6,879 nucleotides of DNA from Actinomycetes bacterium (GTDB lineage: Bacteria; Actinomycetota; Acidimicrobiia; Acidimicrobiales; JAJYPT01), in assembly GCA_021795135.1 (NCBI GenBank), contig JAJYPT010000092.1:1-6879 (forward strand), given 5' to 3'. The notes under the pieces were generated by a model. That model was not told where the DNA came from, searched no databases, and worked only from the letters and a program-made list of their open reading frames with translations. Numbering within the stretch: position 1 is the stretch's first letter; each line of letters starts with the position of its first letter. The translations under genes and the position numbers were made by a program. Of the stretch, positions 1-6,618 are shown one piece after another.

Positions 1-743
1 TTGTAGCTCATTTCCAAGATATTGATGTTGTTTTTCATCTTGCGGGACGACCTGGGGTAAGGCTTTCTTTTGAAGACTATCAAGGTTATGTTCATGATAA
101 TTTAGTTGGAACCGCTCGTGTGGTAGAAGCTTGTCTTAGGGCTAAAGTAAAAAAATTAGTATTTGCTTCTTCTTCATCTGTTTATGGAAATGCTCCACTT
201 CCCTATACCGAACAAGGTCCTACAGAACCCATTTCTCCTTATGGAAATTCAAAGCTTATTGCTGAGAAAATGGTTTTATCTGCCTCTCAAGCCGGACTCA
301 ATACAGTAGCTTTGCGTTATTTTACAGTCTTTGGTCCCCGTCAACGTCCAGATATGGCAATTAGGCGTTTTATTGAAGCGGCTCTTAGTTCTAAGCCAGT
401 AAAGATTTTTGGAGATGGAGAACAAAGTAGAGATTTTACATTTGTAAAAGATATAGTCCACGCTTCTTATTTAGCAGCTATAGTTCCTCAAGCTTCAGGT
501 CCAATCAACATAGGTGGCGGTCAAAAAGTAACGATTAATCAAACAATGGATTTGATTGGGCAATTGTTAGGCACTGTTGTACCTAGAGAATACATATCTG
601 TTTCAAAAGGAGATCCAACCCACACAGCGTCTAATTTGACTAAAGCTGAACAAGTTTTGGGATATAGATCTTCTTATAGTTTCGAAGAAGGTCTTAGTCA
701 ACAAATTGAATGGATGAAACAAAAGATGGAGTTAGAAAATTGA
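1..743 (+). CDS. NAD-dependent sugar-nucleotide epimerase (extended SDR), 5'-truncated by window edge
   Basis: The frame is open from base 3, so 246 C-terminal residues are visible; the GTG at 120 is an internal Val, not the start. About 65-75 N-terminal residues, including the Rossmann GxxGxxG loop, should lie outside the window. Visible residues (counting from base 3) show the extended-SDR pattern: HLAG (12-15) followed by PGVR, SSSSVYG (56-62) with the catalytic Ser/Thr region, the YxxxK pair Tyr80 and Lys84, FGPRQRPDMA from 110, and RDFTFVKDI from 143, a nucleotide-sugar-binding segment. Such enzymes use a bound NAD to invert C4 of UDP-sugars in the cytoplasm. The FGPRQRPDMA stretch recalls UDP-glucuronate 4-epimerases (CapI type) and related UDP-glucose 4-epimerases. 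The downstream UDP-glucose dehydrogenase makes a uronate substrate plausible, but substrate cannot be read from sequence. The TGA stop overlaps the next gene by 4 nt. Family call is firm, exact activity is not. Confidence 0.9.
   Translation, partial: VAHFQDIDVVFHLAGRPGVRLSFEDYQGYVHDNLVGTARVVEACLRAKVKKLVFASSSSVYGNAPLPYTEQGPTEPISPYGNSKLIAEKMVLSASQAGLNTVALRYFTVFGPRQRPDMAIRRFIEAALSSKPVKIFGDGEQSRDFTFVKDIVHASYLAAIVPQASGPINIGGGQKVTINQTMDLIGQLLGTVVPREYISVSKGDPTHTASNLTKAEQVLGYRSSYSFEEGLSQQIEWMKQKMELEN
728..731 (+). promoter_or_regulatory. Shine-Dalgarno site deciding the TTG start at 740
   Basis: GGAG lies 8 nt before the TTG at 740. The alternative in-frame ATG at 710 has no SD at a usable distance (a GAAGG lies about 18 nt upstream) and would give a 34-nt overlap with the epimerase. 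This site favours the TTG start and a 4-nt TTGA stop/start overlap. Confidence 0.6.
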
Positions 744-1933
744 AGGGATCTAGGGTTAGCAAAATAGCAATATACGCTCATGACAGTTATGGACTAGGAC
801 ATCTTCGTCGTTCTTTGGTAATTGCAAATTCAATTTTGCAATTAAATCCTTCAGTCCAAATCCTTTTGATTTCAGGTTCTGCTGTTTCTCATTTATTTGA
901 TATGCCAAAAGGTATCCGGCTTGTATCTTTGCCTCCACTGGTAAAGGTGGGAGTGGATGAATATCGTTCTTTGGAGCCCAAAGTTAGTCTTTCACTTCTT
1001 ATAAGGACTCGTTCTTCAATCATTGCCGAAGCTCTAAAAAGATTCAAGCCTGATGTTTTGCTAGTAGATCACGCTCCTGCTGGAGTTAAATCAGAATTGA
1101 GCAATGCTTTAGAATTGGTTCCTCAAATTAGATCTCATACCCGTATGATTTTAGGTTTGAGAGACATTGTAGATTCTCCTGAGGCAACTATTAAACTTTG
1201 GGAATCTTTAGGTGTATATGAGATGCTCCAAGAGGTTTATCAAGATATTTTTGTCTATGGACAACAAGACATATTTGATCCCATATCTGCTTATGAACTA
1301 CCTCCTGATATTGCCCTCAAAGTTCAATTTATGGGGTATTTAGGAAGAAAAGATGAAGATTATGGAATAGATTCAAAGCTTGTAAATTTTGATCCAGAAT
1401 CAAAGCCTCCTTATGTCCTTATTACTATTGGCGGTGGGGGAGATGGGACAAAGGTCTTGAAGCTAGCTTTAGAGGCTACTAAGAGAATGGCCTTACCTGT
1501 AGTTGCTTGTACTGGACCTTTGATCGACCCTACTTCTGCTCATGAGATAGCTGAACTAATTGGAAGAAATCCTAATATAGAAATTATTGATTTTGTACCC
1601 CAGATGGTAAATGCAATGACAAAATCTATAGCTGTTGTATCTATGGGGGGATATAACTCTTTGTGCGAAGCTCTTTCTGCTCAGAAACGACCTGTAGTTG
1701 TTCCTAGAATATGGCCAAGACAAGAACAACAAATACGTGCTACTAAATTCGAACAAAGAGGTCTATTGGAAATGGTCTCTGGTGAAACTGGAACAGTACA
1801 AGACATCCAAGATGCTCTATATCGCAGTATCGCAAGCCCTATCCCAGATCTTAGTCGAATTGACCTCAAAGGGTTACAACGCCTTGCTCCTGCTATTTTG
1901 GGCACTACTCCAGCTTTGGCAGTGGAGGTTTGA
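740..1933 (+). CDS. MurG-like glycosyltransferase (GT-B fold, COG4671-type)
   Basis: This is a predicted 397-residue cytoplasmic or membrane-associated glycosyltransferase. The N-terminal half opens with YAHDSYGLGHLRRS; its GLGH (18-21) corresponds to the glycine-rich loop of MurG-type enzymes. The C-terminal half starts with a Gly-rich loop, IGGGGDG (230-236), and carries MGGYNSLCE (302-310) and RPVVVPR followed by EQQIRA (317-334), the usual donor-nucleotide-binding layout of GT28/MurG-like proteins. I recognise the layout as that of predicted transferases grouped in COG4671; this is from memory. I chose TTG 740 because of GGAG 8 nt upstream and because the conserved block begins at residue 8; ATG 710 would add 10 residues. 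The 4-nt overlap with the epimerase and 1-nt gap to the next gene indicate one operon and probable translational coupling. Donor and acceptor are unknown. It is not MurG itself: the sequence is too divergent and sits in a polysaccharide cluster. Confidence 0.82.
   Translation: MKGSRVSKIAIYAHDSYGLGHLRRSLVIANSILQLNPSVQILLISGSAVSHLFDMPKGIRLVSLPPLVKVGVDEYRSLEPKVSLSLLIRTRSSIIAEALKRFKPDVLLVDHAPAGVKSELSNALELVPQIRSHTRMILGLRDIVDSPEATIKLWESLGVYEMLQEVYQDIFVYGQQDIFDPISAYELPPDIALKVQFMGYLGRKDEDYGIDSKLVNFDPESKPPYVLITIGGGGDGTKVLKLALEATKRMALPVVACTGPLIDPTSAHEIAELIGRNPNIEIIDFVPQMVNAMTKSIAVVSMGGYNSLCEALSAQKRPVVVPRIWPRQEQQIRATKFEQRGLLEMVSGETGTVQDIQDALYRSIASPIPDLSRIDLKGLQRLAPAILGTTPALAVEV
1924..1928 (+). promoter_or_regulatory. 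Shine-Dalgarno site for the GT4 gene at 1935
   Basis: GGAGG sits 6 nt before ATG 1935, inside the last codons of the preceding transferase. It fixes the start. The frame is open 79 codons further upstream, back to an ATG at 1698, but that extension lies wholly within the preceding gene and has no family similarity. Confidence 0.85.
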
Positions 1934-1934
1934 T

Positions 1935-3263
1935 ATGGACAAACCAACGACAATTTTGTATCTGACTAAGAGATTTCCTCGTTTATCGGAAACTTTTATT
2001 TTAGAAGAAATAATTGGTTTAGAACAAAACGGTATTGATCTAAAACTATTTTCTATAGGGGACCCAAAAGAGTCTGTAATACAAAACAAAGTTAAAAAAG
2101 TTAAAAGTCCTCTCTGGTATTTACATAACAATCCTTCTTCTTTTTTCTTAGATAGTCTTTTTCGAGAAACACAAGCTTTGGTTTGTATTGGGATCAAAAG
2201 TCCCAAAAGGTTATTCAAAGCTTTGAAAACAATGGTATCGAAAAAATTTTCTTTGAAATCATTGAAGCATTTACTTGAAGGAGCAGTTATTGCCAAAGAG
2301 GCAAAAAAGCTAAACGTAGATGGTCTACATGCAGCTTTTGCTCATTCTCCAGCAGCGATAATTTCTTACGCTTCAGATCTTAGTGGGATTGGGTTTTCTT
2401 TTGCTGGACATGCAAAAGATATATTTACCACAGATAAAACCTCTCTGGCCAATAGAGCATATGCAGCTCAATTTGTATTGTGTTGTTCACGAGGAGCTTT
2501 TGACGAAATGGTAAAAATTGCTCCGGGGGCAAATGTTGTATATATGCCCCACGGAGTAGACATAGAAGAATTTAGACCATTTGAAGATAAATTTTTTATT
2601 CACAATAAATTGCACCTTTTATGTGTGGGGCGACTAGTGGAAAAAAAAGGTATTAGCTTTCTTCTCCATGCAGCAGATATGTTGAAAAGACGAGGAATAG
2701 ATTTTCAACTTCGCATATGTGGAGGTGGAGAGCTGAAACCACATTTGTCTAAGTTGGCCCTTGAATTAGACCTCAAAGACGAAGTTGAATTTTTAGGTGA
2801 AATAAACCATGAAGAAGTTATAAAGCAATTGGCCTGGTGTGATATTTACATACAGCCTTCTATCCAATTAGAAAATGGAGACAAAGATGGAGTCCCCAAT
2901 GCTTTGTTAGAAGCAATGGCTTGTGCTAAAGCAGTAGTTGCTAGTTCAATTGCTGGCATACCAGAAGTAATAACAAATGGCATAAATGGGATTTTAGTTA
3001 GACCTAAAGATCCCATTGGGCTTTTTGCAGCTTTGAAAACTTTAGCTCAAAATATGGAACTGCGAAACCAACTTGGAAAGAATGCAGTTGTACAAATAAG
3101 AAATAATTGGAATCGCAAACAAGCTCACAAAGAGCTAAAAGAGCTTTTTGTTCATACTTATTCACCAGGAAAAATTCCAAATTATTTTACTGAATATGAT
3201 TTAGAAGAAATAGAACAATATAAATCAAATTCACTTGGGATCAAAGGATTTGATTTAAAGTGA
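1935..3263 (+). CDS. GT4 glycosyltransferase, colanic-acid/amylovoran type
   Basis: This is a 442-residue retaining glycosyltransferase of the GT-B fold, expected at the inner face of the membrane during glycan assembly. The N-terminus has KRFPRLSETF (12-21), the FPxxSETF signature of WcaL/AmsK-like transferases. FAGHAKDIF follows at 156-164, a usual acceptor-domain motif. The C-terminal domain shows VGRLVEKKG (231-239), then a GGGE loop, then the nucleotide-sugar site DGVPNALLEAMA (318-329) and GIPEVI (341-346). In the usual EX7E pair the first Glu is Asp here (Asp318), with Glu326 retained, a conservative change. The last 34 residues (409-442) extend past the fold as a polar, acidic tail rich in Tyr and Glu. 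The ATG has a strong GGAGG. The gene starts 1 nt after the preceding stop and its own TGA overlaps the next GTG. Sugar specificity is not predictable. Confidence 0.88.
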   Translation: MDKPTTILYLTKRFPRLSETFILEEIIGLEQNGIDLKLFSIGDPKESVIQNKVKKVKSPLWYLHNNPSSFFLDSLFRETQALVCIGIKSPKRLFKALKTMVSKKFSLKSLKHLLEGAVIAKEAKKLNVDGLHAAFAHSPAAIISYASDLSGIGFSFAGHAKDIFTTDKTSLANRAYAAQFVLCCSRGAFDEMVKIAPGANVVYMPHGVDIEEFRPFEDKFFIHNKLHLLCVGRLVEKKGISFLLHAADMLKRRGIDFQLRICGGGELKPHLSKLALELDLKDEVEFLGEINHEEVIKQLAWCDIYIQPSIQLENGDKDGVPNALLEAMACAKAVVASSIAGIPEVITNGINGILVRPKDPIGLFAALKTLAQNMELRNQLGKNAVVQIRNNWNRKQAHKELKELFVHTYSPGKIPNYFTEYDLEEIEQYKSNSLGIKGFDLK

Positions 3264-4435
3264 CTACCCGCATTGCTTATTTGCTTTATGATCCCGGCAT
3301 CGCTATAGGTGGTCATAAAGGTGCTTCTGTTCATGTACATAAAATGACACAAGCTTTAGTAGAACTGGGAGCTGAAGTAACAATTTATGCTACTTCAATA
3401 CAAGGAGAGGCTCCCAAAGGTGTAAGAGTATTTCATATTCCCTTAGAAGGAATTACAAAAGGTCCAACCGGAGATGCTAATCGTATTGCAGGAGCATATA
3501 GATTTGAACAAGAAGTAGGTCGAGCTTTAGAAAATGACAAAATAGACCTCATATATGAGCGCTTAAGTCTTTTTTTTGAAGGCGGGGCTTCTTTGGCTAA
3601 AAAATTTAAAGTTCCTCGTATAGTCGAAGTAAATGCTCCTGTAACTGCAGAACGTATTGCCCATTTTGGACTTTCATGCCAACAAGAAGGTTTTGATAAA
3701 GAAGCAGCAGCAATAACAGGAGCAGATGTTGTTGCAGTTTCACAACCATTGGCTCAATATGCATTTTCTTTAGGTGCCAAAAGTGCAACTGTTATACCTA
3801 ATGGAGCAGATATAAAAGCTTTAGGGGACCAAATCAAAAAAGAAGATGTCTTTCAATTAAAATCTCAGTTGGGTTTGAATGACAATTTAGTTGTAGGTTT
3901 TTTAGGTAGTTTAAAGCCTTGGCATGGAGTGGAGGTATTGTTAGAAGCAGCTAGCCTAGCTTCTAAGCAAATACCATTAAACGTCCTAATCGTAGGGCAA
4001 GGACCCATGCGACAAAAGCTGGAGGATCTAACCTTACAATTTCCTAGTTCAATCAAAGTTTATTTCACAGGTGCTGTTGATATGGAAGCAGTGGGTAATT
4101 ACTTGGCTTTGATGGATATTTCAGTAGCTCCTTTTTTGCCTCAAAAAGAATTTTATTTTTCCCCACTCAAAATTATTGAATCCATGGCAGCCCAAGTTCC
4201 AGTTATTGCTTCAAATTATCAAAGTATTTCTGATCTTGTCCAAGATGGGGCCCTATTAGTTACCCCGGGCCAAGTCCAAGAGCTTTGTGAGTCTATAAAA
4301 CTGTTAGCCAAAGACAAAAATCTACGAATACTTTTAGCTAAAAAAGGCTCTGAAATAGCCTCAAAGCATAGTTGGATAAATGTGGCAAGCCAAGTTTTAA
4401 AGCTTGGTTCAAGACTGGAAAAAGAATTAAATTAA
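3260..4435 (+). CDS. GT4 glycosyltransferase
   Basis: This 391-residue protein is a second GT-B retaining transferase, not a close copy of its neighbour. Features: GGHKGASVH (17-25), an N-terminal acceptor-domain Gly loop; PNGAD (180-184) at the domain junction; GSLKPWHG (216-223), the start of the donor-binding domain; VGQGP a little later; and YFSPLKIIESMA around Glu307. The first acid of the EX7E pair is a Tyr (Tyr299), a variation I recall in GT4 members with the FSPLKxxE form. Translation starts at GTG 3260, whose GTGA overlaps the stop of the preceding gene by 4 nt; an AAAGGA 11 nt upstream is a weakly placed SD, so reinitiation by ribosomes from the preceding gene is likely. No signal peptide or membrane helix is evident. 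It ends the tightly packed part of the operon, 64 nt before the dehydrogenase. Donor and acceptor are unknown. Confidence 0.87.
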   Translation: MTTRIAYLLYDPGIAIGGHKGASVHVHKMTQALVELGAEVTIYATSIQGEAPKGVRVFHIPLEGITKGPTGDANRIAGAYRFEQEVGRALENDKIDLIYERLSLFFEGGASLAKKFKVPRIVEVNAPVTAERIAHFGLSCQQEGFDKEAAAITGADVVAVSQPLAQYAFSLGAKSATVIPNGADIKALGDQIKKEDVFQLKSQLGLNDNLVVGFLGSLKPWHGVEVLLEAASLASKQIPLNVLIVGQGPMRQKLEDLTLQFPSSIKVYFTGAVDMEAVGNYLALMDISVAPFLPQKEFYFSPLKIIESMAAQVPVIASNYQSISDLVQDGALLVTPGQVQELCESIKLLAKDKNLRILLAKKGSEIASKHSWINVASQVLKLGSRLEKELN

Positions 4436-4471
4436 AAGATTTTGCATTTAGATAGTAATCAAAATTGAAAA

Positions 4472-4480
4472 TGATCTAAT
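4472..4480 (+). promoter_or_regulatory. Possible extended -10 promoter upstream of the dehydrogenase gene
   Basis: TGATCTAAT matches the extended -10 form TGnTATAAT with one mismatch. No good -35 lies 16-18 nt upstream. A start about 7 nt downstream would leave a leader of only about a dozen bases before ATG 4500. The 64-nt gap (4436-4499) has no terminator, so read-through from the glycosyltransferase genes is equally likely. In AT-rich DNA such a match can be chance. Confidence 0.3.
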
Positions 4481-4487
4481 AAGAAAA

Positions 4488-4493
4488 GTGAGG
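4488..4493 (+). promoter_or_regulatory. Shine-Dalgarno site deciding the ATG start at 4500
   Basis: GTGAGG lies 6 nt before ATG 4500. The in-frame GTG at 4488 is part of this same sequence and has only a weak AAGAAAA before it, so the longer form with four extra residues is unlikely. Confidence 0.6.
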
Positions 4494-4499
4494 TTAGTC

Positions 4500-5870
4500 A
4501 TGAATAGTGGCTTGAAATCTGCTCAGGTAAGTGAACCTTTATCTCTTTGTGTGGTAGGAGCTGGGTATGTAGGCTTAACAGCTGCGGCTTGTTTGGCACA
4601 ATTGGGACACTTTGTCTATTGTCTTGAGGCAGATTCTGAGAAAGTATCTTTGCTTTCACAAGGTGAAATTCCTATATATGAACCAGGACTCAAAGAATTA
4701 GTCGAAGCTAATTTAGCAAACCAAAGATTAAAATTTACTTGTGACCCAAGCCAAGCTATAGAAAATGCAACTGTAGGACTTTTGTGTGTAGGCACCCCTC
4801 CTCGTTTCGATGGAGACCCCGACCTTAGCCAACTTTCTCAAGCTGGGCGTACTTTAGTCCAATCTTCAGATCATGATTTAATTCTTGTTGTAAAAAGCAC
4901 AGTACCGCCTGGGTCTTGTGAGGCTTTGGAGCTTATATTTCAAGATACAGCTGAAGATAGAATTAGGGTAAATGTTTGTTCGAATCCCGAATTTTTGCGT
5001 GAAAGCCATGCTGTTTGGGACTTTTTTAATCCTGATCGGATAGTACTTGGGGTTGATGAGCCTTCTTTGGTTGCTCTAGATAGGCTCTATCCAAGCGATT
5101 GGCCTATTATAAAAACTGATCGTCGTTCAGCAGAATTAGTTAAATATGCTTCAAATGCCTTTTTGGCAATCAAGATTTCTTTTGCTAATGAATTAGCTGA
5201 TCTATGTAGCAAAGTAGGGGCTAATGCAGAGGTGGTATTAGCTGGAGTTGGAGCAGATCAAAGAATAGGTTCTCAATTTTTAAAGCCAGGGCCTGGTTAT
5301 GGAGGATCTTGTCTTCCAAAGGATATCTCTGGATTTATAGCAGTAGGTGAAGCTGTAAATTTGGATCTTCAAGTTGCTTCAGCTGCTAGAAAAGTCAACA
5401 CTCAACGTAGTGAGGATATAGCTCAAAGAATAGAGACAGTTCTAGGGGGACTATCTAATAAAAAGATTGCTCTTTTAGGACTTAGTTTCAAAGGCGGAAC
5501 AGATGATACTAGATATTCCCCAGCTATTGGCCTAGCTGAAGTCTTGGTTGAAGCTGGGGCTGAAGTAGTAGCTTATGATCCTTTAGCCAATATTTTTGGT
5601 AAGCCAATTCCTTTTTTTCGAGTCGAAAGTCCTTATGTGGCAGTTGAAGATGCTGATGGCTTGGTTATAGCTACTGATTGGGAAGAATTTGGAAAATTAG
5701 ATTACCAATATATTGCAAAACTAATGCGTGGGTATGATGTTTTTGACTTGGTTAGTAAAACTGATCCAATAAAACTTGGAGAAGCTGGTTTAAATCTTTA
5801 TGGACTTGGAAAAGGATTTTCAATCGAGTCCCATTCTCTCTTATGGACGTCTTTGTTATGGGCTATGTAA
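4500..5870 (+). CDS. ugd: UDP-glucose 6-dehydrogenase
   Basis: It oxidises UDP-glucose to UDP-glucuronate with two NAD+ in the cytoplasm, supplying uronic acid for a surface polysaccharide. All the motifs of the UDP-glucose/GDP-mannose dehydrogenase family are present: GAGYVG (20-25) for NAD; GTPP in the N-terminal domain; NPEFLRE (162-168) with the catalytic Glu164; NAFLAIK with Lys225; the nucleophile Cys271 in GYGGSCLPKD; and FKGGTDDTRYSP (330-341) in the UDP-binding domain. At 456 residues it is of normal length. After the usual YGLGKG ending (434-439) there is a 17-residue tail with two LLW repeats (440-456). UDP-glucose rather than GDP-mannose or UDP-ManNAc is the most likely substrate from overall similarity, but this was not tested by alignment. 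ATG 4500 was chosen on the SD. The gene follows three transferases on the same strand, fitting precursor supply, and its stop codon lies inside a hairpin. Confidence 0.93.
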   Translation: MNSGLKSAQVSEPLSLCVVGAGYVGLTAAACLAQLGHFVYCLEADSEKVSLLSQGEIPIYEPGLKELVEANLANQRLKFTCDPSQAIENATVGLLCVGTPPRFDGDPDLSQLSQAGRTLVQSSDHDLILVVKSTVPPGSCEALELIFQDTAEDRIRVNVCSNPEFLRESHAVWDFFNPDRIVLGVDEPSLVALDRLYPSDWPIIKTDRRSAELVKYASNAFLAIKISFANELADLCSKVGANAEVVLAGVGADQRIGSQFLKPGPGYGGSCLPKDISGFIAVGEAVNLDLQVASAARKVNTQRSEDIAQRIETVLGGLSNKKIALLGLSFKGGTDDTRYSPAIGLAEVLVEAGAEVVAYDPLANIFGKPIPFFRVESPYVAVEDADGLVIATDWEEFGKLDYQYIAKLMRGYDVFDLVSKTDPIKLGEAGLNLYGLGKGFSIESHSLLWTSLLWAM

Positions 5871-5883
5871 AAATAGCCCATAA
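5856..5883 (+). other. Hairpin spanning the dehydrogenase stop codon
   Basis: An 11-bp perfect inverted repeat (TTATGGGCTAT / ATAGCCCATAA) encloses the 6-nt loop GTAAAA, which contains the TAA stop at 5868-5870. No T tract follows (AATAAAGG), so it is not a standard intrinsic terminator. It may protect the mRNA 3' end or work with the stronger hairpin just downstream. Confidence 0.6.
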
Positions 5884-5893
5884 AATAAAGGTG

Positions 5894-5935
5894 ATAAAAA
5901 TACTAGGCTATCGGGAGGTAGCCTAGTATTTTTAT
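5894..5935. terminator. Bidirectional rho-independent terminator between convergent genes
   Basis: A perfect 17-bp stem (5894-5910 with 5919-5935) closes an 8-nt loop TCGGGAGG. The GC-rich core CTAGGCTA is flanked by A5 on the left and T5 on the right, so transcripts of either strand end in a U-run. It would stop the polysaccharide operon from the left and the lipoprotein gene from the right. The TAA of the lipoprotein gene (5932-5934) lies in the base of the stem. Confidence 0.88.
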
Positions 5936-6606
5936 TTAGCGCTAGTAGCTGTAATGGTTATGGTTCCAATTGAATTATTGGTTTGGCCCAAAGCAGATTT
6001 TATTTCAGCAGGTGAGTTAGCAGATACATTCAAACTAAGTCCTGAAATTATATTGTGAACTCCTTGCTGAGCTATATCAGCTGTTCCAGTTAAACTAAAT
6101 ATTGGAAGGTTTGGTGTTCCATTTATTGTTGCCAAGGCTTGATGAGTAGTTAGATTTATACTCATATCTGTAATAGATATGGCTGGCTTGGATCCCATAG
6201 TAATACGAAATCCTCCTGAATGGTCAATTATCCCGGTTAGATGATGGTCGGTTTTGTCAAAAACAAAATTTCCACTTGTAATTGGCAATGATATTGACTG
6301 AATTTGAGAGGTAGAACTTGTAGAAGCATAGTTTACCGAGGCAGGAGCAACAGCTGCCATTGAGCCATGTTGGTTAGCAAGAAGAGCCTTGGCGGTAGAA
6401 GATAAGCTTATTTGAGTATCTACTCCATTGAGATTTCTCTCAACTATGTCTATAGTATGAGCTTCTGCTTTAGTTTTTGCTTTGTTGGTAGGAGCAGAGC
6501 TAGAACCACAAGCTGATACTCCTAAGGCAAATACAAGTCCGGTGCTCAAAATAGTTACTTTTCTAAGCTTTGTATTGTTTATTGAATTAATATGATTTAT
6601 TTTCAA
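5932..6606 (-). CDS. Secreted lipoprotein with an HSGG-type beta-rich domain, function unknown
   Basis: The 224-residue product has a long polar N-terminus (1-16, ending KLRK), a hydrophobic stretch (17-29) and a lipobox VSAC with Cys33, so it should be lipid-anchored outside the cytoplasmic membrane after signal peptidase II cleavage. A Ser/Thr/Ala/Lys-rich linker follows (34-50). The domain includes ISLSSTAKALL (66-76), SLPITSG (106-112), GIIDHSGGFRI (125-135), a run of short beta-like strands, and VSANSPAEIKSALG (194-207) before GTITITAT. This order recalls secreted actinobacterial proteins with the pattern FPITGG, GxIxHSGG, AxxLNxxLG and GTxxVTA, and loosely the haem-binding HtaA domain; this is from memory and unverified. 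It has no second Cys and no recognisable catalytic site. Start is TTG 6606 with AAGGAG 6 nt upstream; no ATG alternative precedes the signal peptide. It converges on the polysaccharide operon, so it is a separate unit with its own promoter. Confidence 0.8.
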   Translation of the reverse strand: MKINHINSINNTKLRKVTILSTGLVFALGVSACGSSSAPTNKAKTKAEAHTIDIVERNLNGVDTQISLSSTAKALLANQHGSMAAVAPASVNYASTSSTSQIQSISLPITSGNFVFDKTDHHLTGIIDHSGGFRITMGSKPAISITDMSINLTTHQALATINGTPNLPIFSLTGTADIAQQGVHNIISGLSLNVSANSPAEIKSALGQTNNSIGTITITATSAK

Positions 6607-6612
6607 AAAATT

Positions 6613-6618
6613 CTCCTT
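6613..6618 (-). promoter_or_regulatory. Shine-Dalgarno site for the lipoprotein TTG start
   Basis: AAGGAG reads on the - strand 6 nt before TTG (6604-6606). It is the strongest SD-to-start arrangement for this gene and supports the non-ATG start, which keeps the signal peptide complete. Confidence 0.85.

Noticed and set aside
1698..1934. Open extension of the GT4 gene upstream of ATG 1935
   Set aside because: It overlaps the C-terminal quarter of the preceding transferase in another frame, has no family-like sequence, and the GGAGG at 1924-1928 clearly serves ATG 1935.
1874..2296. 140-codon open frame on the - strand
   Set aside because: It is antisense to well-supported transferase genes, has no recognisable motif and no good SD. 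It is a shadow of the + strand coding frame, as are the other antisense frames at 276-461, 756-938, 1556-1953, 3606-3788 and 3865-4056.
2641..2648. A8 run, and a T8 run at 3570-3577, as possible phase-variation tracts in the transferases
   Set aside because: Eight-base A or T runs are expected in DNA this AT-rich, and both frames are intact. There is no other sign of contingency.
4386..4411. Inverted repeat CCAAG/CTTGG near the end of the second GT4 gene
   Set aside because: The stem is only about 5-7 bp, is inside coding sequence and has no T tract, so it is not a terminator.
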